Below the pieces are notes generated by a model. It did no database searches. It was not told where the DNA came from and saw nothing but the letters and a program-made list of their open reading frames with translations. From Pseudoduganella umbonata (GTDB taxonomy: Bacteria; Pseudomonadota; Gammaproteobacteria; Burkholderiales; Burkholderiaceae_D): a stretch of 64,000 nucleotides of DNA. Positions 26,449-34,676 of the stretch are shown piece by piece; position 1 is the stretch's first letter, and each line of letters starts with the position of its first letter. The position numbers were made by a program, and so were the translations under genes. The stretch lies in contig NZ_JACHXS010000016.1 of the NCBI RefSeq assembly GCF_014192225.1, forward strand, positions 80,054 through 144,053. The letters run 5' to 3'.

Positions 26449-27319
26449 CTTTAACTTTGACCAGGCGGAAGGACTGCGGCGCATGCTGGCAGGGCCGCCG
26501 CGGCCGCGCATCGTCACGTTCCTGTCGGCCACGCCGCAGGACGACAAGGGCGCCATGCTGGTCAACCTGGGCGCTTCGCTGGCGCGTGCCGGCAACGACG
26601 TGGTGCTGGTCGATGCCTGCGCCAGCGCGCATGGCGTGGCGTCGCGCCTCGGCGTCGACAACGGCGCCAGCCTGCTCAACGTGGCGCGCCAGGAATGCGC
26701 GCTGAACGAAGTCATCCATGAAGTGCCGCAGGGCTTCAACGTGGTGTCGATGACGCGCGGCGAACCGCGCAACGGCCCGCAGGAAGCGCGCCGGCTGGCC
26801 AAGGCGTTCGACGTGCTGGCCGCGCAGGCCGGCATCGTGCTCGTCGACGGCGAGTTCGATGGCGAAGCATTCCCGGTGCCGGTCATGGCCAGCTCTGAAA
26901 TCGTGGTGCAGGTATCGAACAGCGCCACGTCGATCACGAATGCGTACATGATGATCAAGCGGCTCAACCACGAGCTGGGCCGGCGGCCGTTCGGCATCGT
27001 CGTCACTGGAGCGTCCGAGCGGGAGGCCAGGGTGGTTTACGATAATATGGCACAGGCGGCAAGCCGTTACCTGGCAGTGAATCTCGTCTCGATGGGTTCG
27101 GTGCCGGCCGATGAATACCTGCACCGTGCGGCGCGTCTGGGTCGCGCCGTGGTCGACGCATTCCCGCTGGCCGGTGCTTCGGTAGCGTTTCGTCAACTGG
27201 CGGGGCGGTTCGCGCTGGCCGCGCCGTCGCCATCGTCAGCGCCGTCGCTATCGTCGATTTCTTCGATCTCGTCGATGTCGTCGCATCATGCAGGGGACGG
27301 CCACTACATGCAGCACTGA
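26441..27319 (+). CDS. flhG: FlhG/FleN-type MinD-like protein with degenerate P-loop
   Basis: 292 residues from TTG 26441, preceded by GAGG 6 nt upstream and giving the natural N-terminus (M)ANFNFDQAEGLRRML; an ATG at 26420 is an alternative. FlhG proteins restrict flagellar number with FlhF. The fold is MinD-like, but where active members have KGGVGKT this one has SATPQDDKGAM, so both signature lysines and the Gly-rich loop are lost. The Walker B-like strand is VLVDGEFDG. A Ser-rich tail (about 262-285) ends the protein. It overlaps flhF by 8 nt and precedes fliA by 16 bp. Confidence 0.88.
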   Translation: MANFNFDQAEGLRRMLAGPPRPRIVTFLSATPQDDKGAMLVNLGASLARAGNDVVLVDACASAHGVASRLGVDNGASLLNVARQECALNEVIHEVPQGFNVVSMTRGEPRNGPQEARRLAKAFDVLAAQAGIVLVDGEFDGEAFPVPVMASSEIVVQVSNSATSITNAYMMIKRLNHELGRRPFGIVVTGASEREARVVYDNMAQAASRYLAVNLVSMGSVPADEYLHRAARLGRAVVDAFPLAGASVAFRQLAGRFALAAPSPSSAPSLSSISSISSMSSHHAGDGHYMQH

Positions 27320-27335
27320 ACAAGAATAGAGATTT

Positions 27336-28067
27336 ATGTACACGGTCAAAGGGAAGGTGAACAAGGATTCGCTGCTGACGGAGCACATGCCCCTCGTAAA
27401 GCGCCTTGCTCACCACATGAAGGCAAAATTGCCGCCCAGCGTGGAAGTGGATGACCTGGTACAGGCGGGCATGATCGGCCTGCTGGACGCGATCAACCGC
27501 TACGAGGAAACGCATGGCGCCCAGTTCGAAACCTATGCGGTGATGCGCATCCGCGGCGCCATGCTCGACGAACTGCGCAGCAGCGACTGGATGCCCCGCA
27601 CCTTGCGGCAGGACATGCGCAAGATCGAAAACGCCATGTCGGTGCTGCAGCAGCAGCTGGGCCGCCCGCCCTCCGAATCCGAAGTCGCCAAGTCGCTCAA
27701 GCTGTCGCTCGAGGCCTACCAGGACATGCTGGGCGAAGGCGGCGGCCACCAGCTGGTGTACTACGAGGACTTCAAGAACGAAGACGGCAGCGACAGCTTC
27801 CTCGACCGCTACGCGCAGGACGACGAGGCCGATCCGCTGCGCTCGCTGATGGACACCGGTTTCCGCCAGGCCGTGATCGATGCGATCGACGCATTGCCGC
27901 CGCGCGAGAAGTTGCTGATGGGCCTGTACTACGAAGAAGAATTGAACCTGAAGGAAATCGGCGCCGTGATGGGCGTCTCCGAATCACGCGTGTCGCAGTT
28001 GCATACCCAGGCGGTATCCCGGCTGCGCGCCACGTTGCGGGAGCAGGCATGGACTGGTCCAGCGTAG
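27336..28067 (+). CDS. fliA: Flagellar sigma factor FliA (sigma28)
   Basis: 243 residues. Directs RNA polymerase to late flagellar promoters and is held inactive by FlgM (gene at 30223-30528). Region 2 shows HMPLVKRLAHHM and VDDLVQAGMIGLLDAI followed by FETYAVMRIRGAMLDELR. Region 4 has LPPREKLLMGLYYEEELN and VMGVSESRVSQLHTQA as the -35-binding helix-turn-helix. Target-like promoters are seen in this window before flgM, flgK, fliD and fliC. The 3' end overlaps motC by 19 nt. Confidence 0.96.
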   Translation: MYTVKGKVNKDSLLTEHMPLVKRLAHHMKAKLPPSVEVDDLVQAGMIGLLDAINRYEETHGAQFETYAVMRIRGAMLDELRSSDWMPRTLRQDMRKIENAMSVLQQQLGRPPSESEVAKSLKLSLEAYQDMLGEGGGHQLVYYEDFKNEDGSDSFLDRYAQDDEADPLRSLMDTGFRQAVIDAIDALPPREKLLMGLYYEEELNLKEIGAVMGVSESRVSQLHTQAVSRLRATLREQAWTGPA

Positions 28068-28795
28068 CGGGGTTGTTGCTGGCGCTGGCCGGCCTGATCG
28101 TGGGCATGGCACTGGAAGGCGGCGACCCGTCGTCGCTGGTGCAGCCGGCCGCATTCGCGATCGTGGTGGTCGGTACTTTCGGCGCCGTGCTGCTGCAGAC
28201 CCGGCCGGCCACGCTGCGGCGCGGCATCCTGATGCTGCAGTGGGTGTTCCGGCCGCCGACGGATAACCGTATCCTGCTGGCGCGCGACATCCAGGCGTGG
28301 AACCAGACCGTGCGCCGCGAAGGCCCGCTGGCGCTGGAGCGCCACATGAACAGCGCGCGCAACGTGTTCCTGGCCAAGGGCCTGCGCATGGTGATCGACG
28401 GCATCCAGCCCGACAAGCTGCGCCAGCTGCTCGATACCGAGATCACCGCATTCGAAACGGCCGAGCGGCAGGCCGTGCGCATCTGGGAATCGGCGGCCGG
28501 CTATGCGCCCACGATCGGCATCCTGGGCGCCGTGCTGGGCCTGATCCACGTGATGGAAAACCTCACCGATCCGTCCCGGCTGGGGCCCGGCATCGCGGTG
28601 GCGTTCGTGTCCACGATCTATGGTGTGGGACTGGCGAACCTGTTCTTCTACCCGATCGCGAACAAGCTGAAGAACATCGTCATCGCCCAGGTGCACCAGC
28701 AGGAAATCGCCGCCGCCGTCTTCCACGACATCGCCAGCGGCGACTTCTCGCGCATCATGGACGAGCGCATCTCCACGCTGATGCACGATTACTGA
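28049..28795 (+). CDS. motC: Flagellar stator protein MotC (MotA/PomA family)
   Basis: 248 residues with four membrane segments. The N-terminus is MDWSSVAGLLLALAGLIVG and the cytoplasmic loop carries the charged torque residues between segments 2 and 3. The third segment is YAPTIGILGAVLGLIHVM, with the conserved Pro. Paired with motD 7 bp downstream. It resembles the second stator of Pseudomonas (MotCD) more than the E. coli MotA, which is about 290 residues. Ion type cannot be fixed from this alone. Confidence 0.9.
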   Translation: MDWSSVAGLLLALAGLIVGMALEGGDPSSLVQPAAFAIVVVGTFGAVLLQTRPATLRRGILMLQWVFRPPTDNRILLARDIQAWNQTVRREGPLALERHMNSARNVFLAKGLRMVIDGIQPDKLRQLLDTEITAFETAERQAVRIWESAAGYAPTIGILGAVLGLIHVMENLTDPSRLGPGIAVAFVSTIYGVGLANLFFYPIANKLKNIVIAQVHQQEIAAAVFHDIASGDFSRIMDERISTLMHDY

Positions 28796-28802
28796 GACGA
28801 CG

Positions 28803-29597
28803 ATGAGCTTCCAGTACCGCCGCGCGCGCCGCCCGTTCGACGAAGAACCGGAAAACCATGAACGGTGGCTGATCTCGTACTCCGATTTCATCACGCTGCT
28901 GTTCGCATTCTTCGTCGTGATGTATGCGATCTCGTCGGTCAACATCGGCAAGTACCGGATTTTTTCCGATGCGCTGGGCGATGCGCTGGGCGGCCAGGGT
29001 GCCAACGTCAAGCCCAATACCGAAGTGCTGAACCAGCCGATCCCGAATCCGAACCTGAAGAAGCGGCAGGAAATGATGCGCCAGGAGCGCGCTTCGCTGA
29101 CCAAGCTGGCGCAGGACCTGCAATCGACGATGGCGCCGCTGGTCAAGGAGGGCAAGGTGCGGGTCACGCAGAACAGCCGCGGCGTATCGGTGGAAATCAA
29201 TGCCAGCGTGCTGTTCGACCCGGCCGACGTGAACCTCACGAGCGAGTCGCGCGAAGCACTGACCGCCGTGGCCGCGCTGCTGGTCAACGACCGGCACGCG
29301 ATCCAGGTCGAAGGCCACACCGACGACCAGCCGGTGCGCAACATCTATGCGTCGAACTGGGAACTGTCGTCGATGCGTGCCGCCACCGTGGTGCGGCTGT
29401 TCATCGAATCGGGCGTCGCCCCGGAACGGCTGACGGCCGTCGGCCACGCATCGAACCACCCGGTCGCCCCCAACGCCGACCCGGTCGGCCGCGCCCGCAA
29501 CCGGCGCGTGGCGGTAACGATCCTGTCGTCGGTGCCGGATCCGGAGACCGAGATCCCCACCGATCCCGCCGCGCAGCAGGCACCAGCCCCGCAATAA
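28803..29597 (+). CDS. motD: Flagellar stator protein MotD (MotB family)
   Basis: 264 residues. A short basic cytoplasmic N-terminus, then one membrane segment WLISYSDFITLLFAFFVVMY whose Asp27 is the ion-carrying residue. A plug/linker follows, then the OmpA-like peptidoglycan-binding domain (VEGHTDDQPVRNIYASNWEL and ARNRRVAVTI). Forms the stator with MotC and anchors it to the cell wall. Its TAA runs directly into a palindromic repeat that has a T-run and can act as terminator. Confidence 0.92.
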   Translation: MSFQYRRARRPFDEEPENHERWLISYSDFITLLFAFFVVMYAISSVNIGKYRIFSDALGDALGGQGANVKPNTEVLNQPIPNPNLKKRQEMMRQERASLTKLAQDLQSTMAPLVKEGKVRVTQNSRGVSVEINASVLFDPADVNLTSESREALTAVAALLVNDRHAIQVEGHTDDQPVRNIYASNWELSSMRAATVVRLFIESGVAPERLTAVGHASNHPVAPNADPVGRARNRRVAVTILSSVPDPETEIPTDPAAQQAPAPQ

Positions 29598-29627
29598 AAA
29601 AAACCGGTGACAGACACCGGTTTTTTT
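29596..29627. repeat. Palindromic repeat, family A (ACCGGTG-ACAGA-CACCGGT), also a likely motD terminator
   Basis: A perfect palindrome ACCGGTG/CACCGGT with ACAGA between the arms, flanked by A- and T-runs. The same element occurs at 42286, 42328, 43171, 51941 and 51987, in both orientations. Its A/T flanks make it a good bidirectional intrinsic terminator. Confidence 0.9.
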
Positions 29628-29629
29628 GA

Positions 29630-29732
29630 AACATTTCCCAGAAAACAGGGTCCGCCGGCCGCCGTAACGCCCCATTTTTCAGGCAATGTTTCCCAGAAAA
29701 TGGGGACGTACCCCATTTTTCAGGCAACAAAA
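29630..29732. repeat. Palindromic repeats, family B (TTTCC-GAAAA-TGGGGAC type)
   Basis: Contains the hairpin AAAATGGGG-ACGTA-CCCCATTTT (29697-29719) and a diverged unit to its left, with the spacer words TTTCCCAGAAAA and TTTTTCAGGCAA. The same family is seen at 34587-34652 and 55350-55432. Here it lies between the convergent motD and flgN genes and can terminate both. Confidence 0.85.
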
Positions 29733-29736
29733 TGGC

Positions 29737-30204
29737 TCAGCCGGCGAGGAAGCCGCGCGAGGTGGTGGTGGTGGCGGTCAGCCCGGTCGGGCCGTAAACG
29801 TTGCCGCCCGGGCTGGGCGGGCGCAGGGCTTGCAGGGCGCCCTGGGTGTGCGACAGCTGCTTGTTGATCAGCATGCCGTTCAGGCGGTTCAGTTCCTTGG
29901 CTTCGCGGGTATGCGCCAGCACGTCGTTCCACAGCGTCTTGTCGTCCGGCGAGCCGTGGGTGCAGAGCCACATTTCCATGCCGGCCTCGCGTGCCTCGAA
30001 GCCGGCCTCGGCCAGCGCGGCGTGGCGTGCGGCGGCCAGTGCGCCCATGCGGCCCAGCACTTCGGACTTGCGGGGCGTCAGCGCGGACAGCCTGTCGATG
30101 TCGGCGGCCACCAGCGATTGCTGCTCGTCCCGGAGGAGGGCGAGCAGTTCGATGATCAGGTGCTGCTCTTCGCGCAGCATCGATATGGGAGCGCCGTCAT
30201 GCAT
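29737..30204 (-). CDS. flgN: Flagellar chaperone FlgN
   Basis: 155 residues from ATG 30204, with GAGG 6 nt upstream; an in-frame TTG at 30216 is less likely. Alpha-helical export chaperone for the hook-filament junction proteins FlgK and FlgL. The N-terminal LREEQHLIIELLALLRDEQQSL helix and the LNRLNGMLINKQLSHTQ motif near the C-terminus are typical of the family. It follows flgM by 18 bp and is expected to share the sigma28 promoter at 30589-30615. Confidence 0.88.
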   Translation of the reverse strand: MHDGAPISMLREEQHLIIELLALLRDEQQSLVAADIDRLSALTPRKSEVLGRMGALAAARHAALAEAGFEAREAGMEMWLCTHGSPDDKTLWNDVLAHTREAKELNRLNGMLINKQLSHTQGALQALRPPSPGGNVYGPTGLTATTTTSRGFLAG

Positions 30205-30222
30205 GGGTGACCTCAAAAGGCT

Positions 30223-30528
30223 TTAGCGTTGGCGGGAATGCAGCAGGTCCTTGACCGTGTCCAGCAGCCCGTCCGCCACTTTTTCAGAATTGACCTGGAA
30301 CTGGCCATCGGCGATGGCCAGCTTGATACGCTCCACCTTCTTCGTGTCGAACACGGCGCTGTTGCTGTTGGTGGCCATGGCCTGGCCCTGGGCCGACAGC
30401 TTGACGCTTTCCGAATTCGTTTGCGTGGAAGTGGTGGCCGCCGTTTTCTCGGCGTTGCGAGCATTGCTCGTCGCCGACGTCGACGTCGCCGGCAAGCCCG
30501 CGTTTTTTACTGAATCGTTGATTTTCAC
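30223..30528 (-). CDS. flgM: Anti-sigma28 factor FlgM
   Basis: About 101 residues from GTG 30528, which has GAGGG 8 nt upstream and gives the usual N-terminus (M)KINDSVKNAG. A long Ser/Thr-rich disordered first half is followed by the FliA-binding C-terminal helices (VERIKLAIADGQFQVNSEKV then LLDTVKDLL). FlgM blocks FliA until it is exported through the finished hook. A very good sigma28 promoter lies 61 bp upstream, giving negative feedback. Confidence 0.92.
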   Translation of the reverse strand: MKINDSVKNAGLPATSTSATSNARNAEKTAATTSTQTNSESVKLSAQGQAMATNSNSAVFDTKKVERIKLAIADGQFQVNSEKVADGLLDTVKDLLHSRQR

Positions 30529-30588
30529 AGCATCATCCCTCGTCTGGCCGGAGCTCCTGCTCCGCGATTTCACTCCATCTACGAGTTC

Positions 30589-30615
30589 TTAACGGCTGAC
30601 GCACTGCAAACTTTA
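30589..30615 (-). promoter_or_regulatory. Sigma28 (FliA) promoter of flgM-flgN
   Basis: On the minus strand: TAAAG, 14 bp, GCCGTTAA. Near-consensus for FliA and located 61 bp before the flgM GTG. Confidence 0.85.
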
Positions 30616-30636
30616 GCGGCATCCACCGAATATCTT

Positions 30637-31326
30637 TCAAAACGCCACCTCGACCTGGCCACCCGCGCGGGCGATGCCGCTGACGCTGCGGCCACCCTGC
30701 GTGCGCACCTGCACCACCTGGCCGTCGGCGGCATTGGCGATCGCCTTGCCCTCGGCCGTGATGCGGAATCCGCTGCCCGCCGTGACCAGTTTCACCATCT
30801 GCCCATTCAGTACCACCGGCTGGCTGCGCAGCGTGTCGAGGCGCAGCGGCGTGCCTGCCGAAATGGAAACATTGGTGCTGCGGCCCACGACTTGCGCCTT
30901 GTCGGTCGCGATGCTGGCCGGCAGCGTGGTCAGGTCGCCCTGCATCGTCACCAACTGCGTGTCGAGGATGGGCTGGCCCTGCGACAGCGGCGTGGCCGCG
31001 GCAATATAGTTGCCCAGCACCGACACATTCGCCTGAATATACACCGTCCACTGGGATGGGGCCGCACAGCGCACGCCCACCGTCGTCTTGCCCCATGCTT
31101 TACCGCCGGGCATCAGGAACGCTTCCGGGGCAGGGCAGTGGGCCAGGTTCATGCGCGAGTCGACGTTGCCGACCGTGACCGTCACCTTGCCCGGCAAGCC
31201 GGTGCTCTGCACCTGCAGGAAGCCGTCGACGGTGCGGCGCAGCGCGGCCGGGTCCATGCCGGCGGCGGCTTGCGCGGCGCCGGCCAGCAGGAGCAGTGAG
31301 GCAAAGGCAATGTTCAGCGGTTTCAT
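30637..31326 (-). CDS. flgA: Flagellar P-ring assembly chaperone FlgA
   Basis: 229 residues with a Sec signal peptide (MKPLNIAFASLLLLAGAAQA) and a SAF domain in the C-terminal half (ATPLSQGQPILDTQLV, then the SISAGTPLRLDTL core). Periplasmic chaperone that helps FlgI form the P ring. Divergent from flgB with 150 bp between, and followed downstream by flgM after the flgM promoter, a standard arrangement. Confidence 0.93.
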   Translation of the reverse strand: MKPLNIAFASLLLLAGAAQAAAGMDPAALRRTVDGFLQVQSTGLPGKVTVTVGNVDSRMNLAHCPAPEAFLMPGGKAWGKTTVGVRCAAPSQWTVYIQANVSVLGNYIAAATPLSQGQPILDTQLVTMQGDLTTLPASIATDKAQVVGRSTNVSISAGTPLRLDTLRSQPVVLNGQMVKLVTAGSGFRITAEGKAIANAADGQVVQVRTQGGRSVSGIARAGGQVEVAF

Positions 31327-31393
31327 GGGGCGTGTCCGGAGTGGAATGCCGCCATCTTACGCGCGCGGGCCGTGCCGAAAGCAGCGAACAGCG

Positions 31394-31410
31394 TGGCAAA
31401 GTCCGTGCTT
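31394..31410 (+). promoter_or_regulatory. Possible sigma54-type -24/-12 element upstream of flgB
   Basis: TGGCA-AAGTCCG-TGCT: GG and GC are 10 bp apart, as needed for sigma54, and five of the key bases match. It would start transcription about 60 bp before flgB. Many relatives use FlhDC instead, so this may be chance. Confidence 0.3.
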
Positions 31411-31476
31411 CTCCCACGATCATTTGCCGTGGAGCATCCGTAAGATGGATCCTGTTACCGATGGAAGGCTGCCGTC

Positions 31477-31893
31477 ATGCTGGGAAAACTCGACAATCAC
31501 CTGCGCTTCAACGAACTGGCCCTGGGCCTGCGCTCGACGCGCCAGAGCGTGCTGGCATCGAACATCGCCAACGCCGATACGCCGAACTACAAGGCGCGCG
31601 ACATCGACTTCACCAGCGCGCTGCAAACCGCGCTGAACAATACGGCGCAGACGGGCACGCTGAAGACCACGGCGCAGCGCCATTTCCCCACCCCGGCGCC
31701 GGACGGCAGCACGCTGGCCAACGGCACGCCGCTGCTGTACCGCGGCGTGGTACAGGGCGCCGTCGACGGCAATACGGTGGAGATGGACGTGGAACGCAAC
31801 CAGTTCGCCGACAACGCGCTGCGCTATGAAGCGGGCGTTACCTTCATCAACAGCCAGATCAAGGGCCTGATGACGGCCATCCAGGGCCAGTAA
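31477..31893 (+). CDS. flgB: Flagellar basal-body rod protein FlgB
   Basis: 138 residues. Proximal rod component joined to the MS ring/FliE. The rod-family N-terminal pattern is ALGLRSTRQSVLASNIANADTPNYKARDIDF, and the C-terminal amphipathic helix is NQFADNALRYEAGVTFINSQ. First gene of the rod-hook operon flgB to flgJ, followed closely by flgC (25 bp). Confidence 0.95.
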   Translation: MLGKLDNHLRFNELALGLRSTRQSVLASNIANADTPNYKARDIDFTSALQTALNNTAQTGTLKTTAQRHFPTPAPDGSTLANGTPLLYRGVVQGAVDGNTVEMDVERNQFADNALRYEAGVTFINSQIKGLMTAIQGQ

Positions 31894-31918
31894 GCCCCGG
31901 CTAACGAGGAGAAACGCC

Positions 31919-32323
31919 ATGTCACTGTTCAGCATATTCAATGTTTCCGGTTCGGCCATGAGCGCGCAGTCGCAGCGCCTGAACGTGGTGGCCAGCAACC
32001 TGGCCAATGCCGACAGCGCCACCAGCGCCACCGGCGAAGCGTACCGGGCCAAGCAGGTCGTGTTCGAAGCCACTCCGTCGGCGAACAACGCCTCCACCGG
32101 CGTCAAGGTGCAGCAGGTGATCGAGGATCCATCGCCGATGAAGCAGGTGTACGACCCGAAAAGCCCGCTGGCCGACGAGAACGGCTATGTGACGATGCCG
32201 AACGTGAACGTCGTCGATGAAATGGTCAACATGCTGTCGGCCTCGCGCTCGTACCAGAACAATGTCGAAACGATGAATGCGGCGAAAAGCATGCTGCTGA
32301 AAACCCTGACCATCGGTCAATAA
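31919..32323 (+). CDS. flgC: Flagellar basal-body rod protein FlgC
   Basis: 134 residues. Proximal rod protein with the SGSAMSAQSQRLNVVASNLANADS N-terminal motif and the C-terminal NVVDEMVNMLSASRSYQNNVE helix common to rod and hook proteins. GAGGAG upstream of the ATG. Between flgB and flgD with short gaps, co-transcribed. Confidence 0.95.
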   Translation: MSLFSIFNVSGSAMSAQSQRLNVVASNLANADSATSATGEAYRAKQVVFEATPSANNASTGVKVQQVIEDPSPMKQVYDPKSPLADENGYVTMPNVNVVDEMVNMLSASRSYQNNVETMNAAKSMLLKTLTIGQ

Positions 32324-32337
32324 CAGGAATAACCACC

Positions 32338-33024
32338 ATGGCAGTCATTACCACTCCCAGCGCCGCCTCCAATACCGTGTCGCAGTCGCTGATGGACTCG
32401 ATGAACACCAAGTCCAGCAGCGGCAACGCGATCTCGGCCGAGCAGGACAAGTTCATGACGCTGCTGATCACGCAGCTGAAGAACCAGGATCCGCTCAACC
32501 CGCTGGACAACGCCCAGGTCACCAGCCAGCTGGCCCAGCTGAACACAGTCACCGGCATCAACAAGCTGAACGACACGCTGGAGACCCTGAAGACCGACCT
32601 GGCCTCCTCGCAGTCGGCGCAGGCGGTGAACATGATCAACCACGGCGTGCTTGCGCCGGGCAAGGCGATGCAGGTCACCGAGGGCAAGGGCATCTTCGGC
32701 ATCGAACTGGGCTCCTATGCGGACAACGTGCAGCTCGACATCAAGAACAGCAGCGGCAAGGTGGTGCATTCGATGACGCTGACCAATGTCGATGCCGGCG
32801 TGCTCCCGCTGGCGTGGGACGGCAAGCTGGAAGACGGTACCACCGCCGCGAACGGCACCTACACGCTGGCGCTGACCGCGACCGCCGGCGGCGAGGCGCT
32901 GACCGATGCGCAGGCGCTGGCGTTCGGCACCGTGGCCAGCGTGTCGACCGGCCCCGCGGGCGCGAAGCTCAATGTTCCCGGACTTGGTCAGCTGACCATG
33001 GACGACATCAAACAAGTCTTGTAA
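32338..33024 (+). CDS. flgD: Hook assembly scaffold FlgD
   Basis: 228 residues. Hook cap that guides FlgE polymerisation. N-terminal motif FMTLLITQLKNQDPLNPLDN, then a central beta domain and an Ig-like domain (LAWDGKLEDGTTAANGTYTL). No Sec signal; exported through the flagellar channel. The C-terminal residues LTMDDIKQVL are typical. Confidence 0.95.
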   Translation: MAVITTPSAASNTVSQSLMDSMNTKSSSGNAISAEQDKFMTLLITQLKNQDPLNPLDNAQVTSQLAQLNTVTGINKLNDTLETLKTDLASSQSAQAVNMINHGVLAPGKAMQVTEGKGIFGIELGSYADNVQLDIKNSSGKVVHSMTLTNVDAGVLPLAWDGKLEDGTTAANGTYTLALTATAGGEALTDAQALAFGTVASVSTGPAGAKLNVPGLGQLTMDDIKQVL

Positions 33025-33052
33025 TACCCATCTATACCAGCAGGGGAAATCC

Positions 33053-34585
33053 ATGTTCCAGCAAGGTCTCAGCGGCCTGAACGCCGCCTCCACGCAGCTC
33101 GACGTCATCGGCAACAACGTCGCCAACGCCAGCACGGTCGGCTTCAAGAGTACCGAAGCCCAGTTCGCGGACATCTACGCGAATTCGCTGAACGGCATCA
33201 GCGGCCGCAATCCCGGCATCGGCGTGACCGTGGCCCGCCTTGCCCAGCAATTTTCGCAAGGTAATATCGAGACCACCAATAACCCGCTGGACATTTCGAT
33301 CAACGGCGCCGGCTTCTTCCGCACCGTGCAGGACGGCGCGATCCAGTACACCCGCAACGGCCAGTTCCTGCTCGATAACACGGGCACCATCGTCAACGCG
33401 CAAGGTGCCGCGCTGACCGGCTACCTGGCCACCGTGGATGGCCAGATCCTGCAAGGCGCGCCGGTGCCGCTGCAGATCGACGCGGCCGACCTGGCCCCGG
33501 TGCAGACCACGCGGGCGAACTTCCAGATCAACCTGTCGTCCAATTCCGCCACGCCGACCGTGCAGCCGTTCGATGCCGGCGATCCGCGCACCTACAACAA
33601 GCAGACCGTGATCCCGATCTACGATTCGCTGGGCAACGAGCACACGATGGGCCTGTACTACGTGCGCACCGGCGGCAGCACCTGGGACGCGTACGTGGCG
33701 AACGACGGCGTGCAGGTCAACTCGCAGGCCGTGATGCGCGACGTGGTCGCCAGCGAGCCCGTGGTCGCCGCCCGTGCCGGCTACGCGACGGCTGTCTCCA
33801 GTGGCGATGCCGCGGCGATCGCCACTGCGCGCCAGGCGTATGCCACGGCGGTCGGCACCGCCGTCACGACGGTCGCCACGGCGGAAGGCGCATCGGCTGC
33901 CGCGCTGGCCCAGATCGCCGCGCTGTACGATCCGACCACCAGCGTGGGCAACGTGGCCAGCAACACGCCGGACATGATCGACGCCGCGTTCGCCCGGGCT
34001 GTCAACGTGCCGGCCGAAAAGGCGGGCACGCTGATCTTCACGAAGAACGGCCTGATCGACTCGGCCGCCATGCAGGCCGCCGGCTTCACGCTGCCGCTGA
34101 ACGTGAACCTGCCGGTGTTCCCCGACAATGGCGCCATCCTGGATATCCCGATCGAACTCACGTTCGACGGCAGCACGCAATACGGCACCGCGACCAGCGA
34201 AAAGAATTCCACGCAGGACGGCTACTCGTCCGGCAGCCTGCAGCGCTTCGCCGCCGACGAAAACGGCATCATCATGGGCCAGTACAGCAACGGCAAGTCG
34301 CGCGCGCTGGGCCAGGTCGTGCTGGCCGACTTCGCCAGCGTGGACAACCTGACGCCGCTGGGCAACAACGCCTGGGCGGAGAGCGGCGCCTCCGGCGTGC
34401 CGCAGATCGGCACGCCCAACACGGGTGGCATGGGGCAGCTGCGCGCTTCGTCGGTGGAATCGTCGAACGTGGACCTGACCGAGCAGCTGGTGGACATGAT
34501 TACCGCCCAGCGCGTCTACCAGGCCAATGCGCAGACGATCAAGACCGAGGATTCGGTCCTGCAGACACTGATCAACCTGCGCTGA
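33053..34585 (+). CDS. flgE: Flagellar hook protein FlgE with Ala-rich insertion
   Basis: 510 residues, about 100 more than the usual 400-430. The N-terminus is MFQQGLSGLNAASTQLDVIG and the C-terminus ends SVLQTLINLR, as in hook proteins. The extra length is an Ala/Thr-rich, helix-forming stretch at about residues 224-323 (AARAGYATAV, TARQAYATAVGTAV), placed in the outer D2 domain right after the strand YYVRTGGSTWDAYVAND. This would decorate the hook surface. The downstream gap to flgF holds a strong palindrome. Confidence 0.94.
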   Translation: MFQQGLSGLNAASTQLDVIGNNVANASTVGFKSTEAQFADIYANSLNGISGRNPGIGVTVARLAQQFSQGNIETTNNPLDISINGAGFFRTVQDGAIQYTRNGQFLLDNTGTIVNAQGAALTGYLATVDGQILQGAPVPLQIDAADLAPVQTTRANFQINLSSNSATPTVQPFDAGDPRTYNKQTVIPIYDSLGNEHTMGLYYVRTGGSTWDAYVANDGVQVNSQAVMRDVVASEPVVAARAGYATAVSSGDAAAIATARQAYATAVGTAVTTVATAEGASAAALAQIAALYDPTTSVGNVASNTPDMIDAAFARAVNVPAEKAGTLIFTKNGLIDSAAMQAAGFTLPLNVNLPVFPDNGAILDIPIELTFDGSTQYGTATSEKNSTQDGYSSGSLQRFAADENGIIMGQYSNGKSRALGQVVLADFASVDNLTPLGNNAWAESGASGVPQIGTPNTGGMGQLRASSVESSNVDLTEQLVDMITAQRVYQANAQTIKTEDSVLQTLINLR

Positions 34586-34586
34586 T

Positions 34587-34652
34587 AAAAAATAGGGACG
34601 GACCCTGTTTTTAGGGAAATTTCCTGAAAAACAGGGTCCGTCCCCAATTTTT
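34587..34652. repeat. Family B palindrome between flgE and flgF
   Basis: Long inverted repeat with arms AGGGACGGACCCTGTTTTT and its complement around a AGGGAAATTTCCT centre that is itself palindromic. It lies inside the flgB-flgJ operon, so a nascent RNA would form a strong hairpin between hook and distal-rod genes. Confidence 0.85.
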
Positions 34653-34676
34653 GCAGTTCAAGCACGAGGAGCAACC

